DNA of 64,000 nucleotides from DATFQE01 sp963739085 (GTDB taxonomy: Bacteria; Actinomycetota; Thermoleophilia; Gaiellales; Gaiellaceae), in assembly GCA_963739085.1 (NCBI GenBank), contig CAVTZA010000022.1, forward strand, positions 1-64,000, given 5' to 3'. Under the pieces are notes generated by a model. That model saw nothing but the letters and a program-made list of their open reading frames with translations. It did no database searches and was not told the DNA's origin. Below, one piece after another: positions 54,106 through 62,725 of this stretch (positions are counted from its first letter, which is position 1; each line of letters starts with the position of its first letter). A program made the translations under genes and the position numbers.

Positions 54106-56936
54106 CGCGGGTCGCGTTGAGAGGCCTCCTCGGGCGGAAGCTCCGTGCCTTCCTGACGGCGCTCGCGATCGTCCTCGGCGTGGCGATGGTGAGCGGCACG
54201 TTCGTCCTCACGGACACGATCGACTCCGCGTTCAACCAGATCTTCGAGGAGTCCTACGCCGACACGGACGCGGTCGTCACCGGCCCCGACACGGGGATCA
54301 GCTACCAGGGCGACTCCACCGAGACGCCGCCGGTCCCGGCGAGCGTCCTCGACCAGGTCAAGCAGGTCGACGGCGTCGACGCCGCGGCGGGCTTCGTGAT
54401 CGACGAGTCGTCGGCCAAGATCCTCGACCGCAAGGGCAAGGCGATCAGCGGCGAAGGCGCGCCGACCTTCGGCTTCGGCCTCGACACACGGCCCGAGGCG
54501 GCTCGGTTCAATCCGCTCAACCTGCTCGAGGGGCGCTGGGCGGCCGCACCCGACGAGGTCGTGATCGACGTCAACACCGCCGACGACCAGAACTACAAGG
54601 TCGGCGACACCGTCAAGGTCGCCTCGCTCGGCCCGGTCGAGTCCTTCAAGGTGGTGGGCCTCGCCCGGTACGGCGACGTCGACTCGCTGGGCACCGCGAC
54701 GTTCGCGGTCTTCGACATCCCGACGGCGCAGCGCCTGTTCGACCGCAAGGGGTCGTACGACGCGATTCAGGCCGCGGCGGCCAACGGCGTGAGCCCCGAG
54801 ACGCTCGTCGGTCGGATCGACGACGCCGTCTCCGAGAACGTGACCGTCCGCACCGGTGACGCGCAGGCGAGTGAGGACAGCTCCGAGGTCGGCCAGTTCA
54901 TGAAGATCATCAGGTACTTCCTGCTTTCGTTCGCCGCCATCGCGCTGTTCGTCGGCGCCTTCGTGATCTTCAACACCATGTCGATCACGGTCGCGCAGCG
55001 GACGCGCGAGCTCGCCACGCTGCGGACGCTCGGCGCCTCCCGCCGCCAGGTCCGGCTCTCCGTTCTCCTCGAGGCGCTCGTGATCGGCGTGATCGCCTCG
55101 CTCACCGGTCTCGCGCTCGGGGTGCTGCTCGCGAAGGGCCTCAACGCCCTCTTCGACGCGCTCGGCGGCGGCTTGCCCACGGCCGGGCTCATCTTCTCGT
55201 GGCGCACGGTCCTCGTCAGCCTGGCCGTCGGCATCATCGTCACGATGCTCGCCGGGCTCTTCCCCGCGCTCCGTGCGACGAGGGTCCCGCCGATCTCGGC
55301 CGTTCGCGAGGGAGCCACCCTTCCGCGCGGACGCTTCGCGCGGTTCGTTCCCTACATCGCGCTCGTCGTGATCGCGATCTCGGTGGCGCTGCTCGGCTAC
55401 TCGATGTTCGTGGACGACGTCGACACGGTGACGCGCCTGCTCGCAATCGCGGCCGGCGTGCTGACGCTCTTCGTCGGCGTGGCGATGATCTCGCCGAAGG
55501 CAGTCCCGCCGCTTGCGTCCGCGCTCTCGCCGCTCGCGAAGTGGCTCATGGTCGTGCTGTCCGTCCTGTTCTACCCGGTCGCGCTGCTGACCTGGTTCCT
55601 CTCCTATGGGCTCTTCGCCCGGCAGGCGCCGATCGGCCGCCGGCTGGCGGCGGGCATCGTCGGGGCGCTCTTCTGGGTCGGCCTCCCGGTGCTCGCCCTG
55701 GCGATGATGCCGCCCGTCGTCGCGGTCATCCTGGGCGCGATCGCGCTCGCGATCGCCGTCTTCTTCATCGTGCGGGCGTTGCGGAGCGGCGCTGAGCCGA
55801 GGGAGTTCCCGAGCATCCGCCCGGACAGGGCTACGTCCGGTCTCTCGCGCGAGAACTCGCGGCGCAACCCTGGTCGCACCGCTGCGACCGCCGCCGCGCT
55901 CATGATCGGCATCGCGCTCGTCAGCTTCGTCGCCGTCCTCGCGGAAGGGATGAAGCAGTCGAACCGCGGCGCGATCGAGGATCAGGTGAAGGCGGAGTGG
56001 ATCGTCACCTCGCAGGACGGCTTCACGCCGTTCGTCGCGGCCGCCGGCGACTCGCTCGACAAGGTCGACCTCCCGCTCGTGACCGACGTTCGCTCCGACC
56101 TCGCCACCGTCGGGGGCTCCGACCGCTACCTCACGGGAATCGAGCCGGACACGATCACGCAGGCCTACACCTTCGACTGGGTCGAGGGCTCGGATGCGGT
56201 GCTGGCCGACATGGGCGAAAACGGAGGGATCGTCGACAAGGACTTCGCCGAGGACAAACACCTCGCGCTCGGCGACGTGTTCTCGCTGGCCGTGCCGAGC
56301 GGCGAGCGGATGCCCGTACGTGTCGTCGGCATCTACAAGCCGCCGCCCTTCTACCCGATCCTCGGCACGGTCTCGATCCCCAAGGCGACCTTCGACAAGC
56401 TCTACGAGCGGCCGCGCAACCAGTTCACCTTCGTGAACGGCGGCAACCGCAGTGAGTTGGAGTCGGCGCTCGCATCCTTCCCCGACGCGAAGCTGCAGAC
56501 GCGCGGCGAGTGGATCACCGACCAGGACCAGGACTTCAACGACTTCCTGACGTCGCTGTACGTCCTGCTCGCCCTCTCGGTGATCGTGAGCATCTTCGGG
56601 ATGATCAATACGCTCGTCCTCAGCGTCTTCGAGCGCACGCGGGAGCTCGGGATGCTGCGCGCGGTCGGGATGACCCGGCTCCAGGTGCGGCGGATGGTGC
56701 GCCATGAGAGCGTGATCACGGCGCTCATCGGCGCCGCGCTGGGCCTGCCGCTGGGCATGTTCCTCGCCGCGCTCGTGACGAAGGCGCTCTCGCAGTTCGA
56801 GGTCGAGTACGCGATTCCGCTGACGCCGCTGATCGTCTTCGCGATCGTCTCGGTGATCGTAGGCGTGATCGCGGCGATCCTCCCGGCACGGCGCGCGTCG
56901 CGCCTGAACGTGCTCGAAGCGCTGCAGTACGAGTAG
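54102..56936 (+). CDS. FtsX/MacB-type ABC permease, 944 residues
   Basis: This is a long permease with two FtsX modules. The first has a signal-anchor helix (FLTALAIVLGVAMVSGTFVL) and a large extracytoplasmic MacB-PCD domain (about 50-260). The FtsX core (FVGAFVIFNTMSITVAQRTR, then ELATLRTLGASRRQVR) follows. A middle block of about six helices (480-590) comes next. A second set ends with NTLVLSVFERTRELGMLRAV. Such permeases export lipids, peptides or drugs, or act as envelope mechanosensors; the substrate is unknown. The TTG start overlaps the ATPase stop by 4 bases. Confidence 0.9.
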   Translation: MTRVALRGLLGRKLRAFLTALAIVLGVAMVSGTFVLTDTIDSAFNQIFEESYADTDAVVTGPDTGISYQGDSTETPPVPASVLDQVKQVDGVDAAAGFVIDESSAKILDRKGKAISGEGAPTFGFGLDTRPEAARFNPLNLLEGRWAAAPDEVVIDVNTADDQNYKVGDTVKVASLGPVESFKVVGLARYGDVDSLGTATFAVFDIPTAQRLFDRKGSYDAIQAAAANGVSPETLVGRIDDAVSENVTVRTGDAQASEDSSEVGQFMKIIRYFLLSFAAIALFVGAFVIFNTMSITVAQRTRELATLRTLGASRRQVRLSVLLEALVIGVIASLTGLALGVLLAKGLNALFDALGGGLPTAGLIFSWRTVLVSLAVGIIVTMLAGLFPALRATRVPPISAVREGATLPRGRFARFVPYIALVVIAISVALLGYSMFVDDVDTVTRLLAIAAGVLTLFVGVAMISPKAVPPLASALSPLAKWLMVVLSVLFYPVALLTWFLSYGLFARQAPIGRRLAAGIVGALFWVGLPVLALAMMPPVVAVILGAIALAIAVFFIVRALRSGAEPREFPSIRPDRATSGLSRENSRRNPGRTAATAAALMIGIALVSFVAVLAEGMKQSNRGAIEDQVKAEWIVTSQDGFTPFVAAAGDSLDKVDLPLVTDVRSDLATVGGSDRYLTGIEPDTITQAYTFDWVEGSDAVLADMGENGGIVDKDFAEDKHLALGDVFSLAVPSGERMPVRVVGIYKPPPFYPILGTVSIPKATFDKLYERPRNQFTFVNGGNRSELESALASFPDAKLQTRGEWITDQDQDFNDFLTSLYVLLALSVIVSIFGMINTLVLSVFERTRELGMLRAVGMTRLQVRRMVRHESVITALIGAALGLPLGMFLAALVTKALSQFEVEYAIPLTPLIVFAIVSVIVGVIAAILPARRASRLNVLEALQYE

Positions 56937-56943
56937 CCGTCGA

Positions 56944-56949
56944 TACGCT
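56944..56949 (+). promoter_or_regulatory. Putative -10 box of the epimerase gene (TACGCT)
   Basis: TACGCT ends 6 bases before the GTG start, without a Shine-Dalgarno sequence. It could drive the epimerase-methyltransferase pair separately from the exporter. Confidence 0.35.
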
Positions 56950-56955
56950 CCGCGC

Positions 56956-57990
56956 GTGCTCTGGGCGATCTCCGGCGGCGCGGGCTTTCTCGGCCTGCAC
57001 CTAGCGCGCAGGCTGCTGACCGACGGCCACGCCGTCCGCACGCTCGACCTCGCGCCGCTCGGCGACGCCGAGCTCGAGTCCTCGGTCGACGAGCTCCGCG
57101 GCGACGTCCGCGACCCCGTCGCCTCGGCGCGCCTGTCCGCCGGGGCGGACGTGCTCGTCCACGCAGCCGCGGCGCTGCCGATCCTGGGCTCCCGTGAGGC
57201 GATCCGCTCCGTCAACGTCGGAGGGACGGCGACGCTGCTCGCGGCGGCCCGCGAAGCGGGTGTGCGGCGCGTGCTCCTGATCTCCTCGACCGCCGTCTAC
57301 GGCATCCCCGAGAAGCACCCGATCGAGGAGGACGATCCGCTCGTCGGCGTCGGCCACTACGGCGAGTCGAAGATCGACGCCGAGCGCGTCACCAGCGAGT
57401 TCGGCCGGCGGGGGCTCGACGTGGTCGTCCTGCGGCCGAAGACCTTCATCGGCCCGGAACGCCTCGGCGTCTTCGAGATTCTCTTCGACTGGATCCGCGA
57501 GGGCCGGCGGATCTACGTCCTCGGCGACGGACGCAACCGCTACCAGCTGCTCGCCGTCGAGGACCTCGTCGATGCGGTCGTGCGCTCGGCGGAGGCCGAC
57601 GCGGCCGGCGTGACCGTGAACGTCGGCGCCCGCGACTTCGGCACCGTGCGCGACGATCTCGAGGAGCTCATCGCCCACGCCGGTTCGTCCAGCCGCGTGA
57701 CGCCCGTTCCGGCCCGGCCGGCGGAGCTGGTGCTGCGGGGCCTGGAGCTCGCCCGCCTCTCGCCGCTCGCCGAGTGGCACTACAAGACCGCGCATCGGGA
57801 CTCCTTCGTGGACATCTCCAGGGCCGAGCGCCTGCTCGGCTGGAGCCCGCAACTCTCGAACGCCCAGGCGCTCATCGAGACGTACGACTGGTACCTCGCG
57901 AACCGCGGCCGCAGCGTCAACGGCGCCGGAGTCACCCACCGGGTCGCCTGGGACCAGCGGGCCCTCGGTCTGCTGAAGCGGGTCAGTTGA
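56956..57990 (+). CDS. NAD-dependent sugar epimerase/dehydratase (extended SDR)
   Basis: The 344-residue protein opens with GGAGFLGLHLARRLL (the GxxGxxG NAD site). It has VDELRGDVRD and VLVHAAAALP, the catalytic STAVYG with a Ser/Thr and HYGESKIDAER supplying YxxxK, and RPKTFIGPERLG in the substrate domain. It belongs to the extended SDR superfamily that modifies nucleotide sugars or related compounds; the exact reaction is not visible. The GTG start has a TACGCT box 6 bases upstream. The stop overlaps the methyltransferase start (TTGA). Confidence 0.9.
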   Translation: MLWAISGGAGFLGLHLARRLLTDGHAVRTLDLAPLGDAELESSVDELRGDVRDPVASARLSAGADVLVHAAAALPILGSREAIRSVNVGGTATLLAAAREAGVRRVLLISSTAVYGIPEKHPIEEDDPLVGVGHYGESKIDAERVTSEFGRRGLDVVVLRPKTFIGPERLGVFEILFDWIREGRRIYVLGDGRNRYQLLAVEDLVDAVVRSAEADAAGVTVNVGARDFGTVRDDLEELIAHAGSSSRVTPVPARPAELVLRGLELARLSPLAEWHYKTAHRDSFVDISRAERLLGWSPQLSNAQALIETYDWYLANRGRSVNGAGVTHRVAWDQRALGLLKRVS

Positions 57991-58720
57991 CGACCGACGA
58001 GACCTGGGACGAGCTCTTCGACGAGCTCTACCTGCGCACGTACGCGGGTCACGAGCCCGGCGACCCCGCCGAGGACGCGCTCGCTGCGGCGGGCCTGGCC
58101 GAGGTCGACCCGCCCGCCGAGGTGCTCGACGCGCCGTGCGGCTACGGGCGTCATTCGATCGCGCTCGCGGAGGCCGGCTTCCGGGTCACGGGCGCGGACC
58201 GCTCGCCCGCGCTGCTCGACGCGGCGCGCCGCCGCTCGGGTGCAGGGGAGTGGCCCCGCTGGGTTCAGGCCGACCATCGGGAGCTGCCGTTCGAGGACGG
58301 CTCCTTCGACGCCGTGCTCAACCTCTTCTCCTCGCTCGGCTATCGCGGCGAGGAGGGCGACCGCGCGACCCTCACGGAGTTCAGGCGCGTGCTGCGGCCC
58401 GGCGGGGCGCTCGTGATCGAGACGCAGCACCGCGACCGGATCATGGCGATCTTCCGCGAGCGCGACTGGGAAGAGCTGGGCGCCGATACGCGGATCGAGA
58501 AACGGGAGTTCGACCCGTCTCCGGAGAGATCGAGGTCGAGCACGGGCTGGTCGAGGCCGGCGGCCGGCGGCACCAACTCACGTATCGGATGCGCCTCTAC
58601 ACGGCGACCGAACTGGCACGGCTCGTGTCCGGAGCCGGCTTCGACCAGGTCGAGTGCTTCGGCGGCTTCGAACGCGAGAGGCTCTCGCGCGACACCCGCC
58701 TCGTCATCCGCGCCGGCTAG
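57987..58720 (+). CDS. Class I SAM-dependent methyltransferase (frameshifted)
   Basis: The protein has SAM motif I VLDAPCGYGRHSIALAEAG, then VTGADRSPALLDAARRR (motif II Asp) and LPFEDGSFDAVLNLFSSLGY, with LRPGGALVIETQHRD. Near 58516 a base is missing and the frame should shift to VSGEIEVEHGLVEAGGR. It then ends with RLYTATELARLVSGAG, GFERERLSRDTRLVIRAG and a TAG at 58718. Unbroken, it would have about 244 residues. The TTG start overlaps the epimerase stop. A sugar or small-molecule methyltransferase acting with the epimerase is plausible. Confidence 0.8.
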
Positions 58721-59208
58721 CTCTCCGGCTCGTCGGGATCCTCCTCGGCTGCGAGCCGGAGCGACCCGTCGAGCGCCTGCTCGAAGTGTCGCTGCTGAAT
58801 CGGCGTCACCCACTCGACGATCTGTCGTAGCTCGCTGTTGCCGGCCTTCTCGTTGAGCTTGCCGACGACCTTCCAGTGCCCGACCTCGGCCGCCTCCGCC
58901 ATCGTCAGGAACTCGAAGCCGTCGAGAGCGTCGGCGTCCTCGCCGAGGTAGGTCGACATCATCTCGGTCGCCTCATGCTTGGTCTCGCGTGCCTTCTCGA
59001 GGACCGCCGTCTTCTTGCCGTCCAGATTCTCGACGAGCTGCGTCGTGCGCTCCTCGGTCTCGGCCGCCTCCTGCTTCACCTGCTCGAGCTGCGACAGGAG
59101 CGCCTCGTCGTCGACCAGCTTCGAAACCTTGTCTATAGCGCCCTGTGCGGCCTGCGCGAGGCCGAGCACCTCTGCGATCTTCGCGTCGAGCACAGTCAGT
59201 TCAGCCAT
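58717..59208 (-). CDS. Ferritin-like helical protein, unknown function
   Basis: The 163-residue all-helical protein begins MAELTVLDAKIAEVLGLAQA and has two long helices of heptads (LEQVKQEAAETEERTTQLVE). The DGFEFLTMAEAAEVGHWKVV segment is followed by an acidic tail. The layout resembles ferritin-like four-helix domains (DUF892-like), but the metal-binding E/H pairs are not clearly arranged, so the match is tentative. GGAGGAG lies 6 bases upstream of ATG 59208. Its stop and that of the converging methyltransferase share the four bases CTAG. Confidence 0.6.
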   Translation of the reverse strand: MAELTVLDAKIAEVLGLAQAAQGAIDKVSKLVDDEALLSQLEQVKQEAAETEERTTQLVENLDGKKTAVLEKARETKHEATEMMSTYLGEDADALDGFEFLTMAEAAEVGHWKVVGKLNEKAGNSELRQIVEWVTPIQQRHFEQALDGSLRLAAEEDPDEPES

Positions 59209-59283
59209 TTCGATCTCCTCCTCGGACGTCGTTTCGCCTCCGGTACCCCCGAGGACGTCGCCGAAACGGCGATAGTTGGGGAC

Positions 59284-59742
59284 GTGGGCGAGACCCCGTT
59301 CCGACACGACAACGTCCTTTTCCGCTTCTTTCGTGTCGGCCATTCGATGCGCCGTCTCGTCGCGCGGGCGCTCGAGGGTGAGGACGTCTCCCCGGACGAA
59401 TACGGCGTGTTCAGCGGCATCGTCGGTCTCGGGCCGATCGCGCCGACCGAGCTCGCGACCGCGCTCGGCATCCCGCCGACGACGATCTCGGTCTATGTGG
59501 CGAGGTTCCTCGACCGGGGTCTCGCGCGGCGGCTGCCGAACCCCGAGGACGGCCGTTCGTACCTGCTCGAGGCGACCGAGGAGGGCCTCGCGCTCGTCGG
59601 GCGAGTCGGCCCGCGCCTGCGGATCGAGGCCGACGCGCTGATGGCCGCCAGCGACCTCTCGTTCGAGGAGCTGATGAGTGCCCTCGGAACGCTCGAGACG
59701 GCGGCCCGTTCGGCGCTGGACGCAGATACTACGAACGTGTAG
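59284..59742 (+). CDS. MarR-family transcriptional regulator
   Basis: The 152-residue protein has a MarR winged helix: FSGIVGLGPIAPTELATALG, then PPTTISVYVARFLDRGLARR and NPEDGRSYLLEATEEG (a relaxed wing). Helical dimer arms flank it (NVLFRFFRVGHSMRRLVARA). The GTG at 59284 is chosen because the family homology begins there; ATG 59347 would cut the first helix. It diverges from the ferritin-like gene, and the sequences just after it carry CTACG/CGTAG inverted repeats before the beta-propeller gene. Confidence 0.8.
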   Translation: MGETPFRHDNVLFRFFRVGHSMRRLVARALEGEDVSPDEYGVFSGIVGLGPIAPTELATALGIPPTTISVYVARFLDRGLARRLPNPEDGRSYLLEATEEGLALVGRVGPRLRIEADALMAASDLSFEELMSALGTLETAARSALDADTTNV

Positions 59743-59762
59743 CTTCTCGTACGACCTCGTAG
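59729..59762 (+). promoter_or_regulatory. Inverted repeats before the beta-propeller gene
   Basis: CTACG-N4-TGTAG overlaps the MarR stop region. CTACG (59729) and CGTAG (59758) form a wider inverted pair. It may be an autoregulatory or cross-regulatory MarR site; evidence is only the symmetry. Confidence 0.3.
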
Positions 59763-59781
59763 TTTCTGCGAAAGGAAGCTC

Positions 59782-60837
59782 ATGCGTCGCCTTCTGCTGT
59801 TCTCGTCCCTGATCGCCCTCGCGTTTCCGCTCGCGGGGGCGGCGGGCCATGCGGCAGCGCCCGTTCAGGTCGTGGCCAAGATCTCGGTGGGCAAGCAGCC
59901 GTGCGCGGCGGTCGCCGGCTTCGGCGCCGTCTGGGTCACGAACTACGGGAACGGGACGGTCCGCGTGGTCAGCCCGACGACCAACCGTGCTCTGGGCAAG
60001 CCGATCAAGGTGGGCAGCGCACCCTGCGGGATCGTGACCGGCGCCGGCGCGGTCTGGGTGAACGAGTACGGCACGAACCGGGTCGTGAAGATCAACCCGC
60101 GCAAGCGCAAGGTGGCGGCACGGATCCGCGTCGGGAGCTCGCCCTTCGACGTGCTCTTCGCGGGAGGATCGGTCTGGTCGTCCGACAACGGGGTCGGCCG
60201 GGTCTCGCGCATCAACCCGCGGACGAACCGGGTGATCAAGCGGATCGAGACCGGCGACGGGCCGTCGGGCTTCGCCTTCGCCGCCGGCTCGGTCTGGGTC
60301 GGGAACAGCGCCGGCGAGACGATCTTTCGAATCGACCCGGCGACGAACCGCTTCGTCGCGATCGACACCGGTCTCGCGGCGCCCGCCTGGCTCGCCGCCA
60401 CCGAGGCCGATGTGTGGGCTGCGCACCCGCAGGGGACGGTGTCCCGGATCAGCACGGCGACGAATCAGGTCGTGGCGAGGATCCAGGTCGGCGGCACGCC
60501 GGTCGACGGCGCGATCGGCCCGGACGGCCTGGTCTGGATCCCGAACCTGTCGCTCAACGTCGTCCACCGCATCGACCCCGCCACGAACCAGGTGGTCGAC
60601 GCGATCCCGGCCGGCGCCGCGCCGTTCGTCGCCACCGTCGGCTATGGCGACGTCTGGGTGCCCGCGTACCGCGGCACCAGCGTCTGGCGCCTGCACATGA
60701 GCTGCGGGTCCTGCAGCAGGCACCCTCGCGGCAGCGAACCGCTCGGCGCCCCCTGCCACGGCCGTCGGCTCGCCCGCGGGCGAGTGGTCCTCGGCCTCCC
60801 CGCGCGCGAACATGCAGTACGTCTCCACGCCGAGTGA
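59782..60837 (+). CDS. Secreted beta-propeller protein (YVTN/Vgb-like)
   Basis: The protein has a signal peptide (SSLIALAFPLAGAAGHA) and about seven repeats of a 40-residue blade with VWVTNYGNGTVRVVSPTTNR, VWVNEYGTNRVVKINPRK and VWSSDNGVGRVSRINPRTNR. The blade ends are like YVTN and virginiamycin-B-lyase propellers. The lyase His and Glu cannot be confirmed. The propeller ends with GYGDVWVPAYRGTSVWRLH (near 60700). The rest of the frame to 60837 is antisense to the converging DUF72 gene, so the real end is probably near 60700 with a lost stop. AAGGAAG precedes the ATG. Confidence 0.75.
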   Translation: MRRLLLFSSLIALAFPLAGAAGHAAAPVQVVAKISVGKQPCAAVAGFGAVWVTNYGNGTVRVVSPTTNRALGKPIKVGSAPCGIVTGAGAVWVNEYGTNRVVKINPRKRKVAARIRVGSSPFDVLFAGGSVWSSDNGVGRVSRINPRTNRVIKRIETGDGPSGFAFAAGSVWVGNSAGETIFRIDPATNRFVAIDTGLAAPAWLAATEADVWAAHPQGTVSRISTATNQVVARIQVGGTPVDGAIGPDGLVWIPNLSLNVVHRIDPATNQVVDAIPAGAAPFVATVGYGDVWVPAYRGTSVWRLHMSCGSCSRHPRGSEPLGAPCHGRRLARGRVVLGLPAREHAVRLHAE

Positions 60838-61416
60838 GCGAACCGTCTCGGCAGCAGACGCGAGCTCTTCGTCGGAGTACGGGTGGTCGGAGAAGCGGAG
60901 GTAGCGGAAGGAGGCGTCGCCGGCCAGCTGGTTGACGCGCACCGCGTTCTGCGGGAGGCCGGCCTCGACGCCGTCCCAGGTCGGGTGCCGGAGGTCGAGC
61001 GCGACGAGGAACGAGGGGTCGAGCGACTCGAGCAGCAGCTGCAGGAAGCCGTCGTCCCGCGGACGGTCGTCGCGCGCGCGGACGAGCAGCGGGCCGAGGC
61101 GGGGGCCGAGCACCGCGAGCCGCTCGGCGAGGGTTCCGAGCTGATCGAGGCGGCCGAAGAACGAGATCGACCGCGGCGCCTTGACGGCGAAGCGGAAGTC
61201 CTTGGGCGTCGCCTCCGCCCAGCGGCGGAACTGCTCTTCGGCCGGGAGGCGGTAGAAGGTGTTGTTGAGCTCGACCGCTCCCAGCCGCTTCGCGTAGTGG
61301 CCGAGGAACTCCGGCGGCTTCGCGTCCGCCGGGTAGAACGAGCCGCGCCACTCGGGATAGGAGAAGCCGGAGGCGCCGACATATGCCCTCGTTACACTCG
61401 GCCGAGTGGCGGTCAC
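60710..61416 (-). CDS. DUF72 (YecE-like) protein, 3' end unclear
   Basis: The protein starts with AYVGASGFSYPEWRGSFYPA. It contains YAKRLGAVELNNTFYRLPAE, RFAVKAPRSISFFGRLDQLG and LGPLLVRARDDRPRDDGFLQ, all DUF72/YecE hallmarks of a TIM-barrel-like fold of unknown function. The conserved end seems to be missing or frameshifted: after about 60830 the frame stays open into the antisense of the propeller gene. The start is uncertain, since a GTG at 61416 would overlap the divergent thyX start by 11 bases. Confidence 0.75.
61393..61398 (+). promoter_or_regulatory. Putative -10 box of thyX (TACACT)
   Basis: TACACT ends 7 bases before the GTG start, without a ribosome binding site. It matches the hexamers before marR and the FIST gene. 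Confidence 0.45.
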
Positions 61417-62113
61417 AGAGCAGGTGATACCGCAAGACACGATCCAGGTCCTCGACCACGGCTTCGTCCGGCTCGACGGAGCGCTGGCCGACGACCTCTC
61501 GGTCGTGAACGGCGCCCGCGTCAGCTTCGCCCGCCGCAAGACGGAGATGGACGAGTCCGACGAGGGCCTGATCCGCTTCCTCATGCGGGATCGCCACGGC
61601 ACGCCCTTCGAGCACAACGCGTTCCGCTTCCACGTGCGTTGCCCGATCTTCGTGGCGCGCGAGTGGTTCAGGCACCGCGTGGGCTCGTTCAACGAGTTCT
61701 CGATGCGCTACGCCCGCGCGACGGACGACTTCTACGTTCCCGAGCCCGAGGACGTGCGCTCGCAGGTCGGCAAGCCCGGCGCGTACTCGTTCGAGCCGGT
61801 CGATCCGGAGCTCGCCGAGACGACCCGCGAGGAGTTGCGCGCCGTCTACGAGACCGCTTACGAGACCTACCAGCGGCTCGTCGAGCAGGGGGTGGCCCGC
61901 GAGCTTGCCCGCTCGGTGCTGCCCGTCGGCGCGTACACGGAGTTCTTCTGGACGGTCAACGCGCGGTCGCTCATGAACTTCGTCTCGCTGCGCGCGGCCG
62001 AAAGCGCCCAGCGGGAGATCCGCCGCTACGCCGACGCGGTCGAGGCTTTCTTCCAGCAGCAGATGCCGGTCACGTACGACGCGTTCGTCGCGAACGGCCG
62101 CGTCGCACCCTGA
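61406..62113 (+). CDS. thyX: Flavin-dependent thymidylate synthase ThyX
   Basis: The 235-residue protein carries the ThyX motif RHRVGSFNEFSMRY (residues 89-102) with the family's RHRxxSxNxxSxRY pattern. It uses FAD and methylene-tetrahydrofolate to make dTMP, an essential reaction in many actinobacteria that lack ThyA. The second half holds LPVGAYTEFFWTVNARSLMN and FVSLRAAESAQREIR. No upstream ribosome binding site is visible; the GTG start follows a TACACT box, so the message is probably leaderless. It converges on the anti-sigma gene. Confidence 0.95.
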   Translation: MAVTEQVIPQDTIQVLDHGFVRLDGALADDLSVVNGARVSFARRKTEMDESDEGLIRFLMRDRHGTPFEHNAFRFHVRCPIFVAREWFRHRVGSFNEFSMRYARATDDFYVPEPEDVRSQVGKPGAYSFEPVDPELAETTREELRAVYETAYETYQRLVEQGVARELARSVLPVGAYTEFFWTVNARSLMNFVSLRAAESAQREIRRYADAVEAFFQQQMPVTYDAFVANGRVAP

Positions 62114-62122
62114 GCACCGCCC

Positions 62123-62725
62123 CTAGATCGTCGTCGTCCGCAGGAGCAGCACCCTGCTGCCCTGGCGCGTGACCGCCCAGCCCTTGCCCTTGAGCAGGAA
62201 GGGCGCGTTCAGGAAGACGACCGAGTCGCCGTGCGTGCGGAACGTGCCGCAGGACTCGGTGAGCTTGCCGCCCTTCGTCAACCAGAGCTCGTAGCTCTGG
62301 CCCACCGGGAGGTTCGGGAGCCCCCGCACGGTCATGGCCATCGGCCAGTTGCCCGCAACGTCCCGCTCGCCGACGGCGATCGAGGCGACGGCATGGGGCG
62401 CGGCGTTCGTCCCCTGCATCGGCACGCGGAACTCGATCGTCGGGAAGGACTCGGCGCCCGAGTCGCGGGTCGAGGCGACGAGCCAGCCGGCGCCGAACGC
62501 GGCGAGCACGAACGCGGCTGCGAGCGCGGCCACCGCCCGCCAGCGGTGCTTGGGCAGGAGCGACACCGTCGCGCCTTGCTCCGGCGGCTCGGCCAGCTCG
62601 GTCGGGAGCTCGGGCGGAGGGCCGGCACGGAGGAGCAGGTCGTGCACCTTGCCGAGGCGCTCGAGCTCGTCCGGCGGGACGTCGTCGCCGACGAGGTCGT
62701 GCAGTTCGGGTGGCTGACGCTTCAG
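62123..62725 (-). CDS. RskA-type anti-sigma factor
   Basis: The protein of about 200 residues has a short N-terminal sigma-binding helix region (ELHDLVGDDVPPDELERLGK), one membrane helix (VAALAAAFVLAAFGAGWLVA) and an extracytoplasmic RskA C-terminal domain (GQSYELWLTKGGKLTESCGT). It should hold the ECF sigma factor at the membrane until a signal causes release. Upstream conservation reaches the sigma stop, so I place the start at CTG 62725, overlapping TGA (CTGA); a GTG at 62647 would give a shorter form without the sigma-binding end. Confidence 0.8.
   Translation of the reverse strand: MKRQPPELHDLVGDDVPPDELERLGKVHDLLLRAGPPPELPTELAEPPEQGATVSLLPKHRWRAVAALAAAFVLAAFGAGWLVASTRDSGAESFPTIEFRVPMQGTNAAPHAVASIAVGERDVAGNWPMAMTVRGLPNLPVGQSYELWLTKGGKLTESCGTFRTHGDSVVFLNAPFLLKGKGWAVTRQGSRVLLLRTTTI

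Noticed and set aside
53568..57215. 1215-residue antisense protein over the exporter and epimerase
   Set aside because: Arg/Asp/Glu-rich low-complexity text typical of the reverse strand of a high-GC gene; no domain.
58717..61692. A 991-residue minus-strand protein
   Set aside because: It only joins the DUF72 start to the ferritin-like gene through antisense of the propeller gene; the high G+C keeps the frame open.
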